Of a stretch of DNA of 64,000 bases, positions 21,969-33,896 are shown in pieces; positions within the stretch are counted from its first letter, which is position 1, and each line of letters begins with the position of its first letter. Origin of the DNA: Hydractinia symbiolongicarpus (Eukaryota; Cnidaria; Hydrozoa; Anthoathecata; Hydractiniidae); NCBI RefSeq assembly GCF_029227915.1, contig NC_079889.1, positions 9,424,001 to 9,488,000 of the forward strand. Reading direction: 5' to 3'. The position numbers and the translations under genes were made by a program. The notes below the pieces were generated by a model. The model did no database searches. It worked only from the letters and a program-made list of their open reading frames with translations, and was not told the DNA's origin.

Positions 21969-24570
21969 GATGTGAGTCGTCGTTATTTGTCGTTGTTCTT
22001 GCAATAATATTCTTCTTCGTCGCAGTATGAAAGAATTATTGTCCTAAACAATTAAAGACACTACTTACATACATATAACTGTACAATTAATATAAACTGA
22101 TACAAACCAGTTTTGTGGAAAAAACAATACGATATAAAATAACGGAGGGGTAATTGTTGATGACAAGTACTGCTACGAACGAATAGGTGGTAAAGAAACA
22201 GTGGCTACAAGTGCGGAAAGTGCGAGTGTCTTTTGCTTATTTTGTGGATACGCTTGTCTGTTGCTGCTCTTGCTTACTTTTGCTTTAATGCTTTCTCTTT
22301 CTAAAAATGTAGCATCATTTGTTAGATATCAAGAAAATCCGTTGATTTTCTAATTTTTCATAACCCTTTCAAGCACATTATGTCTCCCCCGCATCCCCTT
22401 AATTTAAAACAGCCATAAGTTTTTTTAAAAAATATGAAATTCATAGCCATACCTCCGTTTAGAGTTTCAGTTCGCACCAGTGAAAATAATATTTCCTTCT
22501 TTGCTACTGCCCGATTTTTTTTTAGTTGTACCCAAATGATACGTTGGGTTTAAAGAATATGTTATTGACAGTCGAGAAAAGCTGAACAATATTGGCACTA
22601 TTTTATCTTGTCTTTTATATATTTAAGACATTATGGTAAAAGTTAGCTTAGTCTTCTTAAGCATCCAACGTTGCCACATGCAACACAAACATTTAGAAAA
22701 CTCTAACGTAATAATAATAAACATAGTACATCGATTTACTTTGATTTAATAAACATCACTAAGCTGAGAAGCAACTTGAAATACATTGAATGAACATTAA
22801 AGCGTTAAATAAAAAAACATTAATTAAAGTATTTACCTGTCTGTTTGTATCTTTTCTTACTACTCTCTATCAGCATTGCCTTCACGTTTATTCATTCCTA
22901 AACATTTCTAATTAATCTTTAATTAAATATCCAAGCTGTTTGCTTTTTTATACTAAGACAAGACTATGTAACCATAGTAATCAGGCGGTTTAATGATTAA
23001 TGAACGGAATCCAATCCAACCTAATCCGATTACTATAATTTTCCTAATGATAAACATATGCAGGATTATTTTAACCCTTTCGCAGGGTAATCTTAGTACT
23101 TCATGCTAATGATGATGCATGAAATACGGATGAGGGAAGCACGCGTTAATATGACGACATGCGTTATATTTTTTGTTTTTCGGAGTGCCCCAACTTCGAC
23201 AGTCCTTCGCACTTGATACTCTCCCCGACTGTGTGTTCTCCCTACACTCTCCTATAGCGAACATACTTATATTATGTACATGTTTAGATATGTTTTTAAC
23301 ATTTTTCCTTATCTCAATACATTACTTTTTTTGTTGCTGTTGTTTAACAGGGAACCTGTTGATAGCAATGTATATATACGTTGAAAGGTTTTTACCCTGT
23401 ATAAATATGTTTTAAAAAGAATAATAATAATAATAATAACAATAATAATAATGTACGACGAGCGAAATGCTAGTCTATTAGCTAGTTTTTTACACTCCAG
23501 GACTATATGGATTTTTTACCTAGTTTTGCGGTAACATGCATGTGTCACAAATGCCATGCCAGCTGTACTTTTTTGTATTCTAGCAATTCCGCACAATAAT
23601 TTTCCAAAACGTGCAATTCCGTACAAAAATGGCAATGAAAAAACACAAGTAATATTACAACTAGTTGTTTTTTCACCCTTCATTATTTATATTTTATTAG
23701 CAATATACCGCTTGGATATGCTTATCAAAGTTCCAGATTGCCAAAGGGAATATACTGCTTTTTTAATTACACTTTTGCTTTAGAATATCCATACTTGGCG
23801 TACAAATAAAAAATATCTAACTCGACATTGGCGCAAAACCAACAAATCAACAAAAGTCCTGTGTTTGTTTTTATTGGTTGGTGTGAAACACAGGCGGATC
23901 AAAAAAAAAAATGAAATTCGAAAAAAAGTGAACAAAGCCATAAGCAGCTCAAAAGAACGTTCACGTTCAGTAGCTTTCAGCCGAGCACTGAAGTTTAAAT
24001 GCTGAGAACTGCTGTCATGATCGCTTCTGTGGAGAGCAGTCTTGAAATACACTTGTGGTAAAATGACAGATTATTTTGATCAGTTTGTGGCGTATACTCC
24101 CTTTTTGCTTTAAAATTGAAGTGTAATTTTGCACGCACATTCAATATAGTTGAAATAATCAAAAAACATTTTTTTGAAATTATGTGTTGCATTGTATTTG
24201 TAAATGATGTTGTATTTAATTTTAATATGAGGAGTCTTTGGAAAGGAAAAAAATTATTGGAAGTGAAAAATACTATCTTGACTTCGATCTTGCATAACAC
24301 CCAATTGCGAAAAAAGTTTTCTATTAAAGCATACGGCCAAATTAGATCTCCTTCCATTCAAAAGAATTGTAATTTTTTCTACAGAGTTTGTTAAAACGTT
24401 TTTTTCTTCTTGATTCCAAGCCATTACGGATGGAATTGATAACCAATATTTTATAACAATAGTATTAACAATAACTTCATTTTCTTTTTTTTTATCGTAC
24501 TGCTTATTTTAAAAAGTTGTCTAAAACATTTCATCACATTTTAAATAAAAACTGAGAAATCAATATAGAA
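21969..24570. other. Upstream region of the transporter; no other gene
   Basis: No clear TATA or initiator could be assigned to the transporter. A trinucleotide microsatellite (AAT repeats with one AAC) lies at about 23421-23452. Short frames at 23173-24394 overlap on both strands and show no domains. Confidence 0.45.
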
Positions 24571-24576
24571 ATTGTT

Positions 24577-24783
24577 GTGGAGAGGTTGCTAGGGCACAGG
24601 CATTACGCACGGCAGGAAAAGGGCACGGCAAAGGCAGGCAAGAAAACAGGAAGAGGAATCAGCAAGGCAGGGGTAGGCAAGGCAGGGGAGGTACAGCAGA
24701 CAAAGGGTATATTAGGCAGGCATCAGAAAAGGCATAGAAAGGGTAGACAAAGGCACGGTCAGTGGTATAAGAAACTTTGCAGG
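24577..24783 (+). repeat. GGCA-rich degenerate minisatellite
   Basis: A purine-rich, GC-rich stretch of variants on AAGGCA / GGGCA (for example GGCAAGGCAGGGG). It reads as a lysine/glycine/arginine-rich frame on the plus strand, but that is a consequence of the repeat. It stands out from the AT-rich flanks. Confidence 0.6.
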
Positions 24784-24789
24784 TGAATA

Positions 24790-27700
24790 TTATATACACT
24801 TAGGAATTTAGCTCTTATGCTAGCTTCAGGTGGGCGTAAGGCTAAGAAGGGGTTCATTACATGCAAAAAATAGTGATATATTAGCTAGCTAAACATACCC
24901 TTTCTTTGTTTCTTAAAAATGACCTTCCATCCATTGCGACCAACAAGCCAATATGGCTATCGACGCAACTTTAGTTTCGTTTCGAGTGCTATGTAACTGA
25001 GTAAAGGTCATGTGACATTGGTATGAGTCACGTGTCTAAAATCTATATGCTTGCATGGTTTCAACTAAAAACAGCACGAAATAAAGCTGTCTCGATTAGC
25101 CAGATTTTTACGGAACCTGTACCGTGAAATTGGTGTCTAAAAATTTTCGTGTCTATATCTTAATTACATCCAGGCAAATTTATCTTGCCAGTGGGCCGTG
25201 CATTTTCCAAAGATAAACAATAATCAAATCAAAAGGCCGCAGAGACAGAAACCAGCTAACAATAATCAGATCTATGTAATGCAGGTTATTCCAGTTAGAG
25301 ATTTCGTAGAAGTGAAATGCTAGAATTATATAGTTTTGAAAATATCGAGTTTACCCAGAGTTTTAAGCTAGCATTATGATTAGATCCCCCCCCAAAAAAA
25401 AAAAACAAAAAACAAACAACAACAGCAAACAAATAACACACACATAAACAGACAGCATCACACAACGGCTAAAATGTAGCTATTATAGCTAAACATGAAT
25501 TAAATGTCTTTTCTCTTTCTTAATATAGGTGCACCACGTGCAATATTCTTTCTGTTATGGAATTTTATGTGAAACCCTAGATACAAATTTATAAAGTGTA
25601 AGTGGGATCCTAAAACAAAGAAAAGAAGAGAATGAATGTTGAGAATGAAATACGGATGTGCTATGATAAATATTCACCTATGTATGCACACCATCCCGAT
25701 AAACTATCTGAATACATTTCTTTCTAAAAGTCAGTAAAGCTTAGCTTCCACTGCGACGATACGCTCTCATCACTCATCGCTCATATGGTTTATCCCCCAA
25801 AATTCATCGCCCAACACTTATCGACGAAGAAAAGCAAAAACTAAAATTCTCGTGAAATACTTAATTAAAACTAATACAGTTAAAAGCATGACATCAAGAG
25901 AGGCGATGCTCTTATTTGCATATTTTGTGACGTCCTCAAAAATATAAAATTAATTTATTTGGTTTTTTTTAAAGTTTCTAGAAAAAAAGATCGTTATTCA
26001 AAGCGTTTTTCAACTTTTTTGAATTTTATTATAATGCAACGCTGTAAAAATTTGATACTCAGAGTTTTGTGCTGTGTCCACTCATCCCTCAAACTAACAC
26101 AGGTTAAAGAGTAAACAAAAAATATAATAAACTACATTGCGAAATTCCCAAAGATGTTAAGCTTGGTTTCCATCTGGCGTTAATTCGCGTTGAGCGGGTG
26201 TGCTTATTGAAGTTAAATTTTAATGGAAAGGTCGATGACTAATCACCGCACCTGTTTTAAATCAATTTTTTGATACCTTAACGCGAATTAACACCAACAC
26301 ACTCTTGCAAAAAAAAAAGTTAATATAAAAACTTCCTTCTGTTAGCTACAGAAGTACATATGCTCTTAAGGTTTTAATTATGTTGTGGTTGGTCCAATTT
26401 ACAACCGCTGTTTTTGCACAAAACGAGGAAAGCGGATTTGATCTAAAATTTCAGAGCTTATATATAATTATATATTAACAGTATATCAGTCTCTATTTAT
26501 ATACTCTTTCTTTTGAATATTTCACTTAAAAGGCTTTTACAAGTTCTATCGCGAATATTACAAGAAATAGCTGAAAAGCGGCTGTGCTATTTCGAAATAC
26601 GACGAGGTAGTAAAAGGTTTTTTGTTCAATTTCTAAACTTTTATTTTTTTATATCTTTCAGTAGCTTTGTAACAGTAACATACTCGTATACTAACTAAGT
26701 TTACAAAAAAAATGCGATCCCTAACAAAGATGTATCATCTAATATTTTCTATAGCCTTTATGTGAGCGAATAATTTTAAAAGTAAAATATTGGGGATAAC
26801 CGCAGCTTTGAGTTAGTCCAGGAAAATATAGTAGGGGAACATTTTAGTGAACAATGCATAGAATTCGTCGCTTTCCTCCGACGAAAGAGGGTCCCAGATA
26901 AAGAAAAAAAAGTTTAATTTGATGCTACACAGGGCTGCGTTTGTCAAGAGTCTCCATAGAAATGGATTCTTAAGATATTTTCACATGATGTTGACAATAA
27001 AATTAATCAAAATATTTAATAATACAAATTCAAAGGAGATATGTACCAACGATATTATGGCGCTCTATGACAAAGAAAGTAATTAGGCTATTATATTTTA
27101 CTTATGCTTCTTTTTAAACTTAAAAAGTCGTGTTAACAATGTTTCTATAGACTAAAAAATAATAGCCACTTTGGATTCACATTGTACATCCTACTCAACA
27201 GAATTTTAAGCCGGAGGAGTTGCAAAAAGCATTTTATAATAGAAAGAAGAAAAACACCATTGCAAATCATTTTTAATTGTCAAGGTTTTCGGACAGCGCA
27301 AATGGAAGTAAAACTTCTCTTTACATTTCTGCTACAGAACTTAAGGTGTTTTAAGTAAAGTATGCTTAGTAAATGAAAACTCAGAAAATATACATAAGTA
27401 TACTTTCAATATGTTTTGATTACACTTTTGTTATTTTGGGATTATTTTATTTACTTTAAACCACTAAACTATCGTTATAACAATAAGAGTCAGAAATTTA
27501 AATTACATTTTCTTTCATCAATTTGTACAAAACAGCGGTGAAGAATTGGAGCAGCTCCAATTTATTTAAATGCATTATAACATGCACCTTTTCAACAGAA
27601 GGAAGTTTTTTTATGGCCTTGCTTCTCTTATTTTCGCAAACACGGCCTTTTATTTCATTGCGTACCTTTATCTAAGAAAACCAGCTTATTATTTTTCAGT

Positions 27701-28249
27701 CCACATTGCCAGAAATTAACCTAACGAATACGTTCAGTTTCAAATAATAGAAAATAAGAAACTGTCAACACCACCAATGAATTCGCAAAGAGACAGTATT
27801 CCTTTGCTCTGTCAAAATACATTAAAAAGCGTGCAACTTTTTCAATTGGGCTATAAAAAAAAATAGTGTGAAACTCTATTAGGGCATAATTAAGAAAGCA
27901 ATGAAATTCTTACAGGTCAGACGTTTAAAGTAACACAGAATGATTAAAATTCCATTAGATAAAGAACTACTACTTAGTCATATTTTTGATGCATTTTTAT
28001 AATAAACATGTTCAACCCACTGGGTTAATCATTATTGTTTGAAAGTAAAGTAGTTCTACTTAATAACCTTAAATTTCTATACAGCAGTATATGAAGGGTG
28101 ACAGGGTATTAAAAATCAGAACATTACGCTGATAGTGTCAGAGGTATGTAGAGCTTGGTATTCGTTCTTTTTGTTGAATTCTGAATAAAACAGACTTTTA
28201 TGGGACACATGATTATTAACTATCAGTTTTAATACATTTTTATTTTTAG
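24790..28249. other. No supported gene; simple repeats
   Basis: Contains a C-run and A-rich/CA-rich tract at 25387-25455, and an inverted repeat at 26177-26300. No coding exon was recognised before the secreted-peptide gene. An AG acceptor directly before its ATG hints that a 5' untranslated exon may lie in this stretch. Confidence 0.4.
26177..26300. repeat. Small inverted-repeat element
   Basis: GCGTTAATTCGCGTT (about 26178-26192) is matched in reverse complement by AACGCGAATTAACACC at about 26280-26295. The arms enclose about 90 bp, a MITE-like layout. No target duplication was defined. Confidence 0.4.
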
Positions 28250-28824
28250 ATGAAGTTACTTCACCTGGTACTGTTTTTGGGGTTTGCTGCCTTTTTATGT
28301 GCAGGTAAACCAACATTTTTTGTTCTATGATTAACTTTCACATAAAGTGAAGTTCACAACAAAAAAGGCAAAATTTATTTCCGCTCTATGAAATAAAAAA
28401 AATTAATGATTATAATTATTCTAGAACATGAAATAAAAGTTGAAGATGATAATGATGATGATTCAGACTTAAAGATAGAGGACGAGCTAGATACAACAGA
28501 TGAAGAAGTTACAGATAAAGACATGCATCCTGAAGAAATAAATGATGGTTTGTATTTTTCTTCAATATTCGTTGTTGTTTTTTTGGCAATTTTACCGTTT
28601 GTATAAAAATATTTTTATTGTATCTTTTATTTATCGCAGACGAAGAAGAAAATGATATTGAAAACAGCGACAGCCCCGTTAAAAGCAAAGATGGTGAGGA
28701 ACAAGGTAAATTTGATGTCTCTATAACTTTTATTTTTAAATTAACTATTTACTTTAATATAAATTCTCTTTTAGATCCTGTTGCCTGGATTTCACGACGT
28801 AGCTTTTCAAGTTCTACACAATAG
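28250..28824 (+). CDS. Small secreted acidic prepropeptide, four exons
   Basis: Exons 28250-28304, 28425-28547, 28640-28705 and 28775-28824 join in frame into 97 residues. Every intron has GT-AG ends and is phase 1. Exon 1 is exactly a signal peptide (MKLLHLVLFLGFAAFLCA). Exons 2 and 3 encode a very acidic segment (EVDD/DEEE-type runs, about 60 residues) with a few lysines. Exon 4 encodes DPVAWISRRSFSSSTQ and the stop. A signal peptide, an acidic spacer and a short basic/aromatic end is the plan of prepropeptides such as the hydrozoan arminin antimicrobial peptides. No sequence match is claimed, and the last exon is weakly basic. An AG acceptor abuts the ATG, suggesting a 5' UTR intron. The last exon overlaps Helitron-like sequence, so this could be a 3'-truncated gene with a new ending. 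Confidence 0.65.
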
Positions 28825-28964
28825 AGGCAACAAGTAAACAAATTACCAAGGAAAAACATTTTGTCTTTTGACAGATCCTAGCTGACGTCATCAAAATTTA
28901 AATAACGGTTCATTTTTATTTTTATCCTGTCTAAGTGGATATTTCCACGGCCTTTATCGACTAG
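28806..28964 (+). mobile_element. Helitron 3' end, fused to the secreted-peptide gene
   Basis: TTTCAAGTTCTACACAATAG onward aligns with the Helitron 3' region (TTTCAAGATCTATACGATGA at 59437; about 26 of 32 identical), then GCTGACGTCA and the terminal hairpin. It ends CTAG at 28961-28964. The stop codon of the gene lies inside this stretch. The 5' part of the Helitron is missing. Confidence 0.7.
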
Positions 28965-30519
28965 TCTCTTATAATAATACGCTAAGTGTGTCTGTCTGTC
29001 ACTTTTGCAAACACGATATTTTTTACCACTCGAATGCGCGAGTTTTTCGAGTTTTTTTGTTTTGTTTACATTTGTCTCGCAGCCGTTAGAAACCACGTGA
29101 TAGAAAATAAGCAGTATGATTCGTTCAAATACGTACTTTCGAACGGGACGGCATTCGAATAAAAAGTTCCGTTAGCGTAAAAACAAACAAACATAAAAAT
29201 TTCTCGACAAAGTTCTCGACACAAAAGGCGAACTGAAGAAGCGGTTAAAAAATGTCTTATTTTCGACGATCCCTTAGTCACAAAAAAGTGCAGATATTAA
29301 AAGCAAGAAAAGTAAAAGTGGAGAAGTAGAAGTACAAAAGTAAAGTTAGAAGCCACGAGAAGTTACTTCGAAAGTGAAGAGTGCAGCTAGAAGTAGTAAA
29401 GAAAAATTAGAAGTAGAAAATAAAAGCTTGGGTTTAAAGTCGATTTGGATTCACATATAGTAAGAAGTTTGATATTTTTAGACGTTATGTTTTTATGTCG
29501 CTAGAGTTACGTGTCAGGCAGACTCGCATTTGCCAGGAAAAAGTCACTTAAAAGCTTCAAATTCTTTAAGTTTTATGTTTTACCGCGTTTTTTATAAAAA
29601 AGCTAGCATTTACTGTTTTTTGCATAATTAATGTATCCCCCGGTGCGTAACTAATGTTTTGTCCTAAAATTCAAAATGCTGCATAAAGCTGTTAGCTGGC
29701 TACCAAACAAATGTGCCAGCGAAATAGAAAGTTTTGGTTTGTTGAACTAACTGCAAATGTCATAATTTTTACATTGCTATTGTTTTCCTTTATATATGTT
29801 TTACTAAGCATAAACAGCTAGCTATAGACTTAGCTAAGTCTCCCCAGCTTAAGTATATTTAACTGGGTGTCTTAGGTACTGTTTTGTTAGCTGGCTAGCT
29901 AATGTTAGCTTCAAGGCTCCATCCCATAGCTAGCTTTAATCTATGAGTTTTGTCGTTATTCCTCTTTTTTTAGGTATTTATAGCTACCTTAGTACTCAAA
30001 CTTCTCTTCTTTTTTGAACACGAATTATGATGTAACAACAAGCTATAGCTACAAAATCTTTCTTGAACTTTTAGGATACTGTGACACATTTTTATGCCCA
30101 TAGAGAATAATTTTTTCACATTTCCTGTAAACTTTACAAGGGGACCACAATATGACAAGTGGAACAAATTTTATAGAATTTAAAGTGTGTGTATTAAGTT
30201 ATTTTTTATTGTTTTGTTTCCTCATCCTGTTAAACTTTTGTCAGCCTACATGTAAAATGCCAGGTTTTTTTACAAGGGTTTTTGACATTCGATTGGAAAT
30301 TTATATATACGTGGGTTTATGACTTTGGGTTAAAAACATTTTTGAGAGGATGGTATGGTTGTCAGTTTATATTGTTCGTGTTGCAAAATGCTGTTTTTTT
30401 GAAATTTTGTGTAAACTTTTGTGGAAATAGACCACATGCAATATATATACTGAAAGAACAAATCTTTGTAGAATCAGACTTCACTGTAAGCTGTTGTAAA
30501 GCTGATGTCTTTATCGGTA

Positions 30520-30645
30520 AAAATAACAGCCATATTTTACTAATTAAGAAAAAATAAAACGAGTTTGAAAGTTAAAAAGTATTTATTTGTTAAGCTTTTC
30601 GTACACTAAGTACATCTTCAGACTATATAAACAACTTTGTCTTTA
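30520..30645 (-). mobile_element. Penelope-like terminal repeat inserted in a Helitron
   Basis: Comparison with the sister Helitron at about 45475-45490 shows roughly 120 extra bases here. The insert carries a hammerhead-like core (see 30596-30621). Boundaries are approximate. Confidence 0.45.
30596..30621 (-). ncRNA. Hammerhead-like ribozyme core
   Basis: Minus strand CTGAAGA, then stem TGTAC...GTAC with a TTAGT loop, then GAAA. This matches a hammerhead core with a clean 4-bp stem II. It sits inside a Penelope-like insert. Stems I and III look short, so activity is uncertain. Confidence 0.4.
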
Positions 30646-31699
30646 TATTTCGTATTATAAATTATTGTTTGGGAGAACTAACTGTATGTGATGTAATTTT
30701 TGCTGGAAGAAAATTCCATGGTTTCACGTTTTTGTTTTTCTTGAGAATTTTACAAAATTTTGTAGGGATAAATGTTTGCTGATAATAAAAAATTATATAC
30801 TTAATGTTCTGACTGAAACTGTTTTTGTTTTTTATATTTTGTAATCTAAACGCGAGGACTGTATGCACTGAAATCACTGATTTTTTTAAATTTTGATGTG
30901 TTTCATAACCTTTTTGTAGAAGATTAATGGGTAATGGCAATATACGACATGCTGAATGAACTTATTTTTGTTGATTTAGATGTGTTTCTCAAAAACTGAT
31001 CTGTTTTACATTTTGTGTAAACTTTTGTTTACGAACCATATACAATGTTTCCAAAATAATGATCTTTGTTGATTCAAGTTTATTCTTTGCTCATTGATTT
31101 TTTGACATTTAGTTTTAAAATTGTTGGTAAAGGGCAGTACGGAACTAAAAAGGAAAATTTTTGTGTTCTTAACTGGTTGATCTTTACATTTTGTGTAAAT
31201 TTTTGTGGGAGAGGATGGTATCCAACCGTAATGACTGATTTTTCTAGATTTAAATTTGATGTTTTCGAAACTATGGCTTTTTCATATTTTTGTATAATCT
31301 TTTAAGGGAAAGACAATATTTAAAATGTGTAAAATAACTTATATATTTGTTGATTTGCGCTAACTCTTGCAGGCCTCCTTTTTGACATTTCAGAATAAAA
31401 TACTGAGGGTTTTCAACGTAATCACTTAAGGTGTACATATTTGAGATGCGTTATTTCTGAGATTATTATTATCTAACTGTCGGTGTTCTTATTGTCGGTT
31501 TTGTGTGTATTGGTGTTGTGAGTGTCGATGTTGTGAGTGTCGTTGTTGTAACTTTTTATCAACTATATTTTACACCTTGCAAACTGTTCTTTTTTACTTT
31601 GTGTAAGATTTGTGTGGAGGATTTAATGCGATTTGACATTTGATGTAAGATTTTAAGAACATTTTTTTTTGTATATGCACTACTGACGTCAGCAACACA

Positions 31700-31830
31700 T
31701 CTAAAGCAACCTATTTTTCATTGGCCTTTTGCCTAAGTGGATTTTTCCACGGGCCTTATCGACTAGTCGATAAGGCCCGTGGAGTAATCCACTTAGGCAG
31801 AGGGACAATGGAAAATAGGTTTTTTTAGAT
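31700..31830. repeat. Tail-to-tail Helitron palindrome
   Basis: The 3' ends of the plus element (28965-31766) and the minus element (31763-32492) face each other and share one CTAG at 31763-31766. The arms mirror each other for about 60 bp (CACGGGCCTTATCGACTAG and its complement), with no spacer. Confidence 0.85.
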
Positions 31831-32492
31831 TTTTTGCTGACGTCAGCAGTGCAGGTACAAAAAAAATTGGCGAAGTTTAATTTATTCGTTGCCTGTAATG
31901 TGTAGAGGTTAAAACGCTGATCAAAATAATGTAAAAGGATCATATGTTTTCGACAAACGCCTAAGGAGATATAAGGTTTTAAAAATTTTGCTGACGTCAG
32001 CAATGAACCGTCAAAACCCAAATTTTTTTTTAAGAAATTCGTATACCTGTTGCCTTCATCGTATAGATCTTGAAGCACTGATTAAGAAAATGTATAGGAT
32101 CATGTACTTTTGGTAAACGGTTGCAGAGATATTAGGGTTTGAAGATTTTTGATGACGTAATTAATCCGTCCATTCCGAAACGGATTCGGGGACCCAGGTT
32201 TGGGAAAATTACCCAAATTGGTCCTAGGTGGTCCCTAGTTACCCACGCAGTGAAAAATCATTGACGTCACCACCTCGTTTCCAAGTTATTTGCCCTCAAT
32301 GTTTTAGATGCACTGTAATGGCTTCATTATTTTAATATAGGATATTGACGTTAAAGTAGTATTATTGACGTCGCGCTGTAACGTCAGATAATTTGACGTA
32401 ATAGACATGTATTTTTCGGCAACATCAAAGAAAAATGAACACATCCACTTTGCCTGTCACAGAGACACGGAACTGGCGTATTATTATATAGA
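31763..32492 (-). mobile_element. Non-autonomous Helitron, small type, 730 bp
   Basis: Minus-strand start TCTATATAATAATACGCC at 32492, end CTAG at 31763. The interior has GACGTCA-rich segments and the block CCGAAACGGATTCGGGGACC near 32176, seen in all small-type copies. Non-coding. Confidence 0.85.
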
Positions 32493-33413
32493 CTAGTCGA
32501 TAAGGCCCGTGGAAAAATCCACTTAGGCAGAAGGACAATGGAAAAGTAGGCTGTTTTAGATTTTTTGCTGACGTCAGCAGTGCAATTACAAAAATATTTG
32601 GCGAAATTTAGTTTATTCGTTGCCTGTACTATGCAGATGTTAAAACGCTGACCAAGAAAATGTATATGATCATATCTTTTTGATAAGCAGTTAATGAGAC
32701 ATAAGGGTTTTAAAATTTTGATGACGTCAGCAGAGACATGTTAGAACACAAAATGTTTTTTTTCAGAAATGTGTATGCCTGTTATCTTCATCGTATAGAT
32801 CTTGAAACGCTGAGCAAGAAAATGTATAGGAACATGTACTTTTGACAAACGGTTGCAAAGATATTAGGGTTTAAAGGTTTTTTAATGACGTCATCAACCC
32901 GTCCATTCCGAAACGGATTCGGGGATCCGGGTTTGGGAAAATTACCCAAATTGATCCTAGGTGGTCCCTAGTTACCCACGCGGTGAAAAAACATTGACGT
33001 CACCACCTCGTTTCCAAGTTATTTGGCCTCAAAGTTTTAAAGGGACTGTCCGGTGAAAAATTATTTTAAAATATTATTTGTAATTTAAAATTATGACATA
33101 GAAAATACCTTTCTTTTTTGATATTATTCACTTAATCACATATATAAACAAACCTTTTTATCGTAGATGTTGTTAAAGCATGGCTTCGTCTCGTTGCTGC
33201 AAATGCGCGCAAAACGGCCTGGGTTAAAAATTTAATATGCGTAATTATGCATGTGACGTAGAACAGTGGTGAAAAACAGACTATGTAGCGAAAGTGTGTA
33301 GCGTTTTCAGTACAAAATATGAACCCCCCTAGAAGTTAACTGTTTAGAAACTTATTTAAAAAAACTTTTAATTTTAAACTCTTCTCTACAAATTATGAAA
33401 TACGATTATTAAT

Positions 33414-33896
33414 ATGTCTTCGTCGAACAAAAATTTCACGGTATTAGGATTTCAGTATGAACCAGAAAGATCAGATTCCGAAATAGCTTCACAGCCTAGG
33501 CGGGTTTTTAATGATGCTTTTGATGATCAGGCAGACTTCGATCCTCAGCAAAATCCTAGATTGTGTAAGCCTGTTACTGATTGGTGTCGTTGTGGTAAAT
33601 GTGAGAGGATGCCGACAGAGAAAGAGTGTGTTTGCTGTGTTGAAATCGATGCCATAAAATACTTCAATCTTAATGGTAGCGATTTATTTTTATATATTTC
33701 CAAAAATAATAAGGGGAGTTTATATTTCCAGACTTTTTTCTAACTTCATGATAATTATTTTAAAATCAGGAATGCATCACACAGCATCCACATTTTAACT
33801 ACATCGTGTTGTTGAAAGATGTGTTATGGACAGCGTTAGTCGCGCTATATCGCCGATACGGTACCGTAGGTGGCGTTGTGACAGGTGTATCACATT
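33414..33896 (+). pseudogene. P2RX7 C-terminal-like cysteine domain protein
   Basis: From the ATG at 33414 the frame gives a 75-residue stretch ending in WCRCGKCERMPTEKECVCC. This is the spacing of the zinc-binding cysteine cluster in the cytosolic ballast domain of P2X7 receptors. After a likely intron ending AAATCAG at 33771, the next exon reads ECITQHPHFNYIVLLKDVLW then TALVALYRRYG, matching the next conserved block of that domain. The exon junction phase does not join cleanly, and the rest of the domain is lost at about 33870, so I call it broken. Such domains are known as second ORFs in some Kolobok-type elements. No channel part is present, so it is not a receptor. Confidence 0.65.

Larger units (their letters stand above)
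28965..31766 (+). mobile_element. Non-autonomous Helitron, large type, 2.8 kb
   Basis: Starts TCTCTTATAATAATACGC directly after the CTAG of the preceding element. Ends with a GTGGA-TTTT-TCCAC hairpin, 12 nt and CTAG (31763-31766). The interior has an exact-type GTTAGCTGGCTAGC tract at about 29690-29930. It is followed by degenerate tandem repeats built on TTTTGTGTAAACTTTTGTG. No Rep/helicase is encoded. A foreign insert lies at about 30520-30645. Confidence 0.85.

Noticed and set aside
24577-24786. Glycine/lysine/arginine-rich frame
   Set aside because: Composition follows directly from the GGCA-type simple repeat.
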